Positions 1 to 6,111 of a stretch of DNA of 11,877 bases are shown in pieces. Position 1 is the first letter of the stretch. Each line of letters starts with the position of its first letter. Position numbers and translations under genes: made by a program. The notes under the pieces were generated by a model. It was given only the letters and a program-made list of their open reading frames with translations, was not told the origin of the DNA and ran no database searches. The DNA lies in contig DAOTTV010000036.1 in the NCBI GenBank assembly GCA_034437755.1, positions 1 through 11,877 of the forward strand, in the 5' to 3' direction. The DNA is from JAUZRW01 sp034437755 (GTDB lineage Bacteria; Chloroflexota; Anaerolineae; Aggregatilineales; Phototrophicaceae).

Positions 1-11
1 TGCGTTGTGAT

Positions 12-40
12 TTGCTGGACTCAGCCTTCTGTTAGATAAT
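12..40 (+). promoter_or_regulatory. Candidate promoter of the duplicated-domain protein / DyP operon
   Basis: A -35-like TTGCTG (12-17) and a -10-like GATAAT (35-40) are separated by 17 bases, 39 bases before the preferred start codon. The -10 lies in an interrupted palindrome, GTTAG (31-35), six bases, CTAAC (42-46), which could be an operator. The -35 match is weak, so the call rests mainly on the -10 and the spacing. Confidence 0.4.
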
Positions 41-79
41 ACTAACGGATATTCATTGAACGTATCAGCAGGGAGCATT

Positions 80-1324
80 ATGGCTACACCACAGGGGATC
101 GCTGTCCTCGCGCCGATCACATCCGGTCAGGCGGATGCGTGTCAGCGCGTGCTTGAGGCAATCAACAGTGATGCTGATGATAGCGTTACGATCGACTTTA
201 GCGCGCAGAATCGCACGCACTTCGCCCGCTTCGTCATCCTACCCGATCCTAATCGGGGTGAGGATGCCAAACGCCTATTATTCTCTGGCATTTACGATGG
301 CTCGCCCGAAGATTTCTTCCGCGATATGCTCGCCAACACATCTGATCTGGATGCGATCTGGGGGCATTGCGAGGGATGGCGCGGCAAACGCCACTATATC
401 GAATATATGAACAGGCATAACAACCCGACGGGCACGTTTCTCAAGGGCTTTCGCTTCGAGAGCGTGCAGAAGATTCAATCGTATTTGCAACTGCGCCGCG
501 ACTTGATCAAAAAGTTCGACGTACCGCTGGCAGATTACGATAAAGTCATCCGGTCACTGCCGACGAAACCGCGCTGGCAAGCGACGATCCAACGTTGGTG
601 GCGCGATGCGCGCGAGTTCTTGTACAAAGTGTGGGTGACGCTGACAATCGTGCCGGAACTGATCGGTTTATTGCGCTTCGGCGCGATACTGTTCGAGGCG
701 CGGCGCTATCTCTACGATCCGATCGAGATCAAGCGCGATTACAGCTATGCGCCACTCGATAAAACGCCGCCCTGCCACCCGCTCGAAGAAGGCGATGAAG
801 TCGTGCCGGAAAAGACCGAGAGCGACCTGCCCCAGTTCCTCAATCGGCATCAGGTACAAAATCAGATGACGATCCTCACCGCGCAAGACCCGGAACTCAT
901 CCGGCGACAGGAAGCGATGCTCGCGTATATCGGCACTCTCGCGAAGATTCCGTTTACCAACCGCAACGCGACTATCCCGACGATTCATTTCGGGCGCTGG
1001 TTGATGGTCGATGATAGCCAGCGCATGTTATTCCTGAGCAACTATGACGGCAGTTGGGAGAGCTACATCGGCGATTTTGTCGATAAAGCCGCTAACGGAC
1101 TCGATGCGTTCTGGAGTGGTGGGCTGGGCTGGCGCGATGCCGCAACGCTCGACATCGAACTGTTCAAGGAAGGGATTCGCTGTCATCAGACACGCGCTAG
1201 CTACTTCTACAGCGCTTACCCGGATGCAACGGTTGTCAATATCGGGCGTGCGCGCGACCTAGCACGGGCTTACGCGCTCAACGTCGATGACAAGACCGCG
1301 CGCGAGTGGCTGAAGTTGTTGTGA
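80..1324 (+). CDS. Uncharacterised protein with two copies of one domain, next to a DyP peroxidase
   Basis: I do not recognise a named family. The 414-residue product contains one domain twice. Copy 1 spans about residues 47-102 (HFARFVI, RLLFSGIYDGS, then LDAIWGHCEGWRG). Copy 2 spans about 302-353 (HFGRWLM, RMLFLSNYDGSWESY, then LDAFWSGGLGWRD). The shared order is HF-x-R, a hydrophobic strand, LLF-x-s-x-YDGS, an acidic helix, then LDA-x-W and GWR. Strand and helix alternation suggests a ferredoxin-like alpha/beta unit like those in DyP enzymes; this is inference. Between the copies lies a Trp/Arg-rich stretch with a hydrophobic segment (about 184-206) that may be a membrane-associated helix. 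There is no signal peptide. The frame also opens at a TTG at 56, but ATG at 80 has GGGAG at 71-75 just upstream and gives a normal N-terminus. The peroxidase gene follows after 43 bases, so the two are probably cotranscribed and the protein may act with the peroxidase. Confidence 0.75.
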   Translation: MATPQGIAVLAPITSGQADACQRVLEAINSDADDSVTIDFSAQNRTHFARFVILPDPNRGEDAKRLLFSGIYDGSPEDFFRDMLANTSDLDAIWGHCEGWRGKRHYIEYMNRHNNPTGTFLKGFRFESVQKIQSYLQLRRDLIKKFDVPLADYDKVIRSLPTKPRWQATIQRWWRDAREFLYKVWVTLTIVPELIGLLRFGAILFEARRYLYDPIEIKRDYSYAPLDKTPPCHPLEEGDEVVPEKTESDLPQFLNRHQVQNQMTILTAQDPELIRRQEAMLAYIGTLAKIPFTNRNATIPTIHFGRWLMVDDSQRMLFLSNYDGSWESYIGDFVDKAANGLDAFWSGGLGWRDAATLDIELFKEGIRCHQTRASYFYSAYPDATVVNIGRARDLARAYALNVDDKTAREWLKLL

Positions 1325-1367
1325 ACGACCGATACCCATATGAACACTGAAGCGAGGACAGACCAAG

Positions 1368-2909
1368 ATGGCATTACCGCAATTCGATAATACGACCAAA
1401 GGTGATATTCAGGGCTTCATTACCAGTGCCTACGGCCATACCTACCGCGCCGCCTATTTGTTCCTCGGTGTGACAGACCCGAAGCGCGCGCGGGCGTGGC
1501 TAGGGGCTATCGTCCCACAGGTGCAAACGGCAGTCAGCTGGCGCAACCTGCCCGATGCCCCCAAAGCCTATCCCGATACCATGCTCAACGTCGCCTTCAC
1601 CTACGCAGGGTTAGCAGCCATCGGCTTGAGCGATCTCGCCTTGCGCTCGTTTCCGGCGCAATTGCAAGAGGGCATCACCGACCCGACGCGCGCGTTACGA
1701 CTGGGTGATACTGAGGAGAGCCACCCCGATCACTGGGACATCGGCGGGACGACCACGCCGACCCTGCACATCCTGCTGATCTTGCACGCCGATACGACCC
1801 CCGACAGTAGCGACGGCATCCGCGCACTGGTCGAACACCAAAAAACGCTGATCGATGAGCAGGGCGGCATCGAGATTTTGCACGAAGAATACGCCTATCG
1901 TCGCGACGATGACAAAGAGTTATTCGGCTTCAAAGATGGCATCGGGCAACCGAAGATCATCGGTATCAACGTGCGCGATCAAGATGGCGCAGAGTATGAA
2001 GGCAATCTGGTCAACACCGGCGAGATGATTCTGGGCTATCCGTCACAATACGATCTCTACCCGACCGCGCCCGTCGTGCCAGCAGAGGACGACCCCGACG
2101 ACATCTTACCCACGCTGACCACGCCGCACGGTACGTATCCTACCTACCGCGATAAAACGCTGAAAGACCTCGGCAAGCACGGCACGTATATCGTCTATCG
2201 CAAGATGTATCAGGATGTTGCGACCTTCTGGGAGTGGATTCTGCGCGAAGTCCGGCGGCTCGACGGGCAGGTGACAGCCGCCCGCGTGATCTGGCTCGCG
2301 TCAAAGTTCGTCGGGCGCAAGCCCAACGGTGACCCCCTGCTCCCCTCTGCCGATCAACTCAAGACACAGGATGACTTTCTCTTCGCCCGTCGCGATCCGC
2401 ATGGCATGTCCTGCCCGTTCGGGTCACATATTCGGCGGATGAACCCGCGTGATGTTCTGCACCCGACCGACCCCGACACAACTCTGAAGACGACTGCAAA
2501 GCATCGCATTTTGCGTCGGGGTCGTCTGTATGGTGAGCCGCTGTTCGATATTGCCCTGCTGGACGACCTGCGCGACGAGCATCTGGCGACCCTGCGGGCC
2601 TTAGAAGATGATGGCGCTGATCGTGGCTTGCATTTCCTCGCGGTGAATGCCAATATCGAGCGTCAGTTCGAGTTCATTCACGATACATGGGCGAATAACC
2701 CCAACTTCAACACGCTCTACGAAAACCGCGATCCGATCATTGGCGATAACGACCGCAGTAATCAAGCTAGTAGTCATATGCTGATTCCGCAAGAATCAGC
2801 ACGCATCCGTACGAAGGCACTGCCGCGCTTCGTGCATGTCAAAGGGGGGGCGTATTGCTTCATGCCGGGGATTACGGCACTGCGCTATCTGGCTCAGTTG
2901 CCGGATTAG
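1368..2909 (+). CDS. Dye-decolorizing (DyP-type) heme peroxidase
   Basis: This 513-residue enzyme would use H2O2 to oxidise dyes, phenolics or other electron donors through a heme cofactor. The family signature GFKDG lies at residues 187-191, with catalytic Asp190. The proximal heme ligand is His354 in CPFGSHIRRMNPRD. The distal arginine is Arg383 or Arg384 in ILRRGRLYG. Other family stretches are NTGEMILGYPS (216-226) and a C-terminal ANIERQFEFI (428-437). The length is well above the roughly 300-residue bacterial P-class enzymes and fits the long class (formerly C/D, now V). No Tat or Sec signal and no recognisable C-terminal encapsulin-targeting tail is visible, so a cytoplasmic enzyme is most likely. 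GAGGA at 1354-1358, nine bases before the ATG, supports the start. It follows the duplicated-domain gene in the same direction. Its TAG stop overlaps the stop codon of the convergent ABC ATPase gene. The natural substrate cannot be read from the sequence. Confidence 0.96.
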   Translation: MALPQFDNTTKGDIQGFITSAYGHTYRAAYLFLGVTDPKRARAWLGAIVPQVQTAVSWRNLPDAPKAYPDTMLNVAFTYAGLAAIGLSDLALRSFPAQLQEGITDPTRALRLGDTEESHPDHWDIGGTTTPTLHILLILHADTTPDSSDGIRALVEHQKTLIDEQGGIEILHEEYAYRRDDDKELFGFKDGIGQPKIIGINVRDQDGAEYEGNLVNTGEMILGYPSQYDLYPTAPVVPAEDDPDDILPTLTTPHGTYPTYRDKTLKDLGKHGTYIVYRKMYQDVATFWEWILREVRRLDGQVTAARVIWLASKFVGRKPNGDPLLPSADQLKTQDDFLFARRDPHGMSCPFGSHIRRMNPRDVLHPTDPDTTLKTTAKHRILRRGRLYGEPLFDIALLDDLRDEHLATLRALEDDGADRGLHFLAVNANIERQFEFIHDTWANNPNFNTLYENRDPIIGDNDRSNQASSHMLIPQESARIRTKALPRFVHVKGGAYCFMPGITALRYLAQLPD

Positions 2910-3661
2910 GCGCGGTTGATGGCGGCGCGTAGTTGCTTAGCAGTCGCGATGAACGGCGCTGTGTAGATCATATCCAGCGTGCGCGGGCGGTCGAGTGGCA
3001 CTGTAACATCGGTGATGATACGCCCCGGACGCTGACTCAGGACGAGGACACGATCTGCCATCAGCACAGCTTCGTTGATGTCATGGGTGACCATCAAGAC
3101 CGTCGGGCGATACTCTGACCAGAGCTTGAGTAGATCGAGGCTGATCGTCTCGCGGGTGAGGGCATCCAGCGCACCGAAGGGTTCATCCAACAGGAGAACC
3201 TCTGGACGCTGGATTAAAACACGACCGAGAGCGGCTCGTTGTGCCATGCCGCCCGATAATTCGCCGGGGTATGCGCTGGCGAAATCTGCTAAGCCGAGCG
3301 CCGGTAAGAGCGCCGCAACCTGTTTGTAGCGGTCTTTCTGTGCCACGCCTACCAGTTCCAGCGGCAAGGCGATGTTATCGCACACGGTGCGCCATGGCAT
3401 CAAGTTCGCTTCCTGAAACATCAGCACAATTTTCGGGTGTGGATCGGTGATCGGCACACCATCAGCGAGTACTTGCCCCGCCGATGGCTTCTGCAAACCA
3501 GCGATCACGCGCACGAGTGTACTCTTGCCCGAGCCGCTAGGTCCCAAGATCGCGACGAAAGACCCCGCCGCAACTCCCGTCGCGACCGACTCAAGCGCGG
3601 GAATGACCTTGCCCTCGGACGTGTTGAAGGTCACTGCCAGCCCTTTCACGGTCAAATGCAT
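2906..3661 (-). CDS. ABC transporter ATP-binding protein (NitT/TauT family), probable riboflavin uptake
   Basis: This 251-residue ATPase powers the importer formed with the two upstream genes. All motifs are present: Walker A GPSGSGKST (40-48), Q-loop around Gln83, signature LSGGM (135-139), Walker B VLLLDEP (155-161), D-loop ALDALTR and switch His193. The MFQEANLMPW stretch and the overall length are typical of the SsuB/TauB/ThiZ group that serves sulfonate, taurine and thiamine-precursor importers. The start codon lies two bases after the stop of the binding-protein gene. No clear ribosome binding site is visible, so translation is probably coupled. Substrate assignment to riboflavin comes from the FMN riboswitch at the head of the operon, not from this protein. 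The name ribZ is best avoided because it already denotes an unrelated riboflavin transporter of Clostridium. The TAA stop overlaps the stop of the convergent peroxidase gene, and I see no terminator hairpin between them. Confidence 0.95.
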   Translation of the reverse strand: MHLTVKGLAVTFNTSEGKVIPALESVATGVAAGSFVAILGPSGSGKSTLVRVIAGLQKPSAGQVLADGVPITDPHPKIVLMFQEANLMPWRTVCDNIALPLELVGVAQKDRYKQVAALLPALGLADFASAYPGELSGGMAQRAALGRVLIQRPEVLLLDEPFGALDALTRETISLDLLKLWSEYRPTVLMVTHDINEAVLMADRVLVLSQRPGRIITDVTVPLDRPRTLDMIYTAPFIATAKQLRAAINRA

Positions 3662-3663
3662 GA

Positions 3664-4797
3664 TTAGTCGTCGGTTTCTGGCACAAACACGTTGGTATAC
3701 AGCGCGTCGAGATCGAGGGTCGTTTCAAGCAGGTCGAGCGATTGCAGGGTCGCTTGCATGTTCGTCCACGAGTCTAAATCGCTGAAGCCGAGACGCTCGG
3801 CATCCCACAGTTCGATTGATGCGAGCAACACTTCAAACTGTATCAGGGTATCAGCGTCGATCGATTCAGCCAGCAAGTCATACTGCACGCGGCGACTCTC
3901 GGCAATTTCTGAGCGAGTCGGTTCTGTCAGCAAGAATTCATCTTGTTGATCGGCGAGGCTCTCAAGCTCAGCGCGTAGGGTATCGTCCAGCGGCAAGCCC
4001 TCAACGAAATCCGCACTGACCAGATAGGCGCGGGCCGGGTTATTGATCGTCATTTGTAGACCAGCATCGAAGCCAGTGACTAAGGCGCGCACGCGCTCCG
4101 GTTCGTTTTCTAGCGTGGTCTGGTTGGTGATGATGCCGTTCGAGACCAGATCAACCAGATCGCCGACGGATAAGACGTTCACGTCTTCAACCGCGCCACA
4201 ATCACCCGCCTGCGCCCGATTGCGAATTTGCAGGGGTTCATTGTTGACGTAGATCACCGACGCATCGACGCGCCCCACACAAAATACATCCGGCGCGGCA
4301 AAGCCAATCTCTTCCAGTTGCACGTCGCTCTCGGTCAAATCAGCCGCTTCGATCAATGTCGTGAAGCCGCTGTAACTCGCACCGAAGCGCCCGGGAATGC
4401 CGACCGTCAAGCCTGCGAGATCAGCCGCGCTCTCGATATCGCGTTTATCGCTGTAGACCACGCCGATCGGATATTGCTGGAACCACTCGTACACGTATGT
4501 AATCGGGCGATCGCTCGCGGCGGCGAGGATCACTTGCTCGCCACTGACGACACCGAACTGATTGCGATCCGCCGCGACCAGATCGATCACATCCGGTTCA
4601 TTTAAATATTCGAGCGACACATTCAGCCCCGCATCAGCGAAGTAACCGCCACCAATCGCCATATACATCGGCGCGAACTGAATGTTAGGGATAAAGGTCA
4701 TTAGCAGGGTCTCATCGTCGAGGTCTTGCGCGGATGGGACAGATACCAATAAAGCGGTTAATACTATGAGCAGTGTTATTTTTTTAACGATACGCAT
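3664..4797 (-). CDS. ribY: ABC transporter substrate-binding protein, NMT1/THI5-like (RibY-type, probable riboflavin binding)
   Basis: This 377-residue extracytoplasmic binding protein captures the substrate for the importer. It starts with a Sec-type signal peptide: a basic MRIVKK, a hydrophobic core to about residue 20, and probable cleavage after PSA near residue 23. No lipobox cysteine follows. The mature N-terminus has the NMT1/ThiY pattern PNIQFAPMYMAIGGGYFADAGL (split: PNIQ at 37-40, FAPMYMAIGG at 41-50, GYFADAGL at 51-58). A second lobe segment, DLAGLTVGIPGRFG (126-139), is usual for this family. Cys173 and Cys200 could form a disulfide. ThiY relatives bind pyrimidine thiamine precursors. 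RibY of Chloroflexus aurantiacus belongs to the same superfamily and works in riboflavin uptake, and the FMN riboswitch upstream favours that role here. The frame can also begin at a TTG at 4800, directly before the ATG at 4797; neither has a strong ribosome binding site. The gene lies 75 bases after the permease and two bases before the ATPase. Confidence 0.85.
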   Translation of the reverse strand: MRIVKKITLLIVLTALLVSVPSAQDLDDETLLMTFIPNIQFAPMYMAIGGGYFADAGLNVSLEYLNEPDVIDLVAADRNQFGVVSGEQVILAAASDRPITYVYEWFQQYPIGVVYSDKRDIESAADLAGLTVGIPGRFGASYSGFTTLIEAADLTESDVQLEEIGFAAPDVFCVGRVDASVIYVNNEPLQIRNRAQAGDCGAVEDVNVLSVGDLVDLVSNGIITNQTTLENEPERVRALVTGFDAGLQMTINNPARAYLVSADFVEGLPLDDTLRAELESLADQQDEFLLTEPTRSEIAESRRVQYDLLAESIDADTLIQFEVLLASIELWDAERLGFSDLDSWTNMQATLQSLDLLETTLDLDALYTNVFVPETDD

Positions 4798-4872
4798 CAA
4801 TGAGTCATCTTTCTCGTGTGTTCATTCATCATACAAGGATTAACAGATACTACGTCCAGCCCGTCTATGACA

Positions 4873-5715
4873 TCAGCGATTGGTACGCCGTTGCCATGCG
4901 AGCAACCACCATTCCAACAGAGAAATCAAAGAGTATAGCGCGAGTGCCAGCGCGGTCATTGCGAACACCGCGACAAACATCAGAGGCGTATCGAACTGAT
5001 TGCGCGCACGCATCGCCAAGAAGCCCAGACCTTCCTGCGCGCCCAAAAATTCCCCGACGACCGCGCCAATGACCGCGAGTGTCGCGCTGGTCTTCAGCCC
5101 GGTCAACAAGATCGGAAGCGCGGCGGGAATCTCTAGCTTGATGAGCGTTTGCAGAGGGGTAGCTTTTAGCGAGCGCATGAGATCGCGCAGATTCTGCGGC
5201 ACATTGCGAATACCGACAATGGTATTCATCAGCGTGGGGAAAAAGACGATCACCGCACAGATCACGACTTTGCTGGTCATGCCACTGCCGAACCAGATAA
5301 TCAACAAGGGCGCATAGGCTATCGTCGGTGTCGCCTGAAACGCAACGATCACCGGCGATAAGAATTCGCCCAGCAGGCGAATCTTAGCGATGAGATAGCC
5401 CAGCACGATCGCACTACTCAAGCCAATCGCCAAGCCGAGCAACATCTCGGATAAAGTGACGCTAACATGCCTGAGAAATGTGCCCGCCTGCCACTCCGTG
5501 ACAAAGCTCTGCCACACGTCAATCGGCGCGGGGACGAGAAAGCGCGGGTAGACTTCAGCCCGCACGAGCCATTCCCAGCCGAGTAACAGCAGGAGTAAAG
5601 TCACGAGTGGTGCCAGACGACGCAGGAGGCGCACATGCGACCGCCACGACCACAGGCGCTGACGCTGGTCTTGCGTTTGTTGATGTTGGACATCGGTCAA
5701 AGTCGTTTGAGCCAT
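4873..5715 (-). CDS. ribX: ABC transporter permease (NitT/TauT family, RibX-type), probable riboflavin uptake
   Basis: This 280-residue membrane protein forms the channel of the importer. Hydrophobic segments lie near residues 34-51, 86-110, 117-142, 148-169, 197-225 and 244-273. The cytoplasmic coupling loop that contacts the ATPase is MRSLKATPLQTLIKLEIPAALP (about 180-201, the EAA-like loop), followed by ATLAVIGAVVGEFLG. This is the SsuC/TauC/ThiX type. The reading frame stays open back to 5835, but that extension runs through the riboswitch leader. ATG at 5715 has GAGG (5724-5727) eight bases upstream and is clearly the start. That ribosome binding site is inside a perfect inverted repeat, so expression is probably set by the FMN riboswitch at the level of translation. 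It is the first gene of the operon. The riboflavin assignment rests on the riboswitch and on the known RibXY system of Chloroflexus. Confidence 0.88.
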   Translation of the reverse strand: MAQTTLTDVQHQQTQDQRQRLWSWRSHVRLLRRLAPLVTLLLLLLGWEWLVRAEVYPRFLVPAPIDVWQSFVTEWQAGTFLRHVSVTLSEMLLGLAIGLSSAIVLGYLIAKIRLLGEFLSPVIVAFQATPTIAYAPLLIIWFGSGMTSKVVICAVIVFFPTLMNTIVGIRNVPQNLRDLMRSLKATPLQTLIKLEIPAALPILLTGLKTSATLAVIGAVVGEFLGAQEGLGFLAMRARNQFDTPLMFVAVFAMTALALALYSLISLLEWWLLAWQRRTNR

Positions 5716-5722
5716 CACAAAA

Positions 5723-5757
5723 GCCTCGATGTTATAGTGGATTGAAATGATCGAGGC
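5723..5757 (-). promoter_or_regulatory. Hairpin hiding the permease ribosome binding site (riboswitch expression platform)
   Basis: GCCTCGAT (5757 to 5750 on the minus strand) pairs perfectly over 8 bp with ATCGAGGC (5730 to 5723), with a 19-base loop. The 3' arm contains the GAGG ribosome binding site of the permease. Formation of this stem would block ribosome access. There is no U-tract, which argues for translational rather than transcriptional control. Confidence 0.75.
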
Positions 5758-5861
5758 AGGGGAATATATGCACAGCACGACCCGAACAAACATCGGTCGG
5801 TGGCGTGTGTGCGATATACAAGTACAAGCCAACACGACACAGCTAGTAGTCGTGCAGTTTC

Positions 5862-6039
5862 ACCTTCTCTCATCCGGACTATCACCGTCGGCTCTGGAAT
5901 CGCACCAGAATCCACCGCATGGCTTTAATGCCATCAAACGCTTGATCGGGATGACCGACCAGCGAAACGGGTCGCGGGCTTGTGCGTACATTATGTCGCA
6001 TATCACCGCCGGTAGGGAATTGCACCCTGCCCCGAAGGT
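5862..6039 (-). promoter_or_regulatory. FMN riboswitch (RFN element)
   Basis: Read on the minus strand, this 178-base stretch matches the FMN aptamer throughout. The closing helix P1 is ACCTTC (6039-6034) with GAAGGT (5867-5862). Conserved blocks follow in order: GGGGCAGGGTG, AATTCCC, ACCGGCGGTGAT, AGCCCGCGA (5980-5972), GATTCTGGTGCGATTCCAGA, GCCGACGGT, and AGTCCGGATGAGAGAAGG. The variable arm between AGCCCGCGA and GATTCTGG is long, 59 bases (5913-5971). It can fold into two extra hairpins, one being ATGGC/GCCAT around an AT-rich loop (5919-5934). Known FMN riboswitches turn off riboflavin synthesis or uptake genes when FMN is abundant. Here the controlled operon is an ABC importer. Confidence 0.97.
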
Positions 6040-6059
6040 TGTATTTCTCTGTTATCCAA

Positions 6060-6089
6060 ATTATATACAGGTTGACCCGGTGAATGCAA
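6060..6089 (-). promoter_or_regulatory. Promoter of the riboflavin transporter operon
   Basis: A perfect -10 TATAAT (6065-6060 on the minus strand) lies 18 bases downstream of a TTGCAT -35 (6089-6084). Transcription would begin near 6053, about 14 bases before the riboswitch closing helix, leaving a leader of about 340 bases. An inverted repeat GCAATA (6086-6091), nine bases, TATTGC (6101-6106) overlaps the -35 and could be an operator. Confidence 0.7.
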
Positions 6090-6111
6090 TAGATAAGTGA
6101 TATTGCTCACA

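Noticed and set aside
2906..5715. Annotation of the ABC operon as nitrate, taurine or alkanesulfonate transport
   Set aside because: Family similarity alone would allow it, but the FMN riboswitch directly upstream makes a flavin substrate much more likely.
5716..5835. Extension of the permease by 40 residues at its N-terminus
   Set aside because: It would translate the riboswitch leader, including the sequestering stem. The ATG at 5715 has a proper ribosome binding site and gives the family's usual length.
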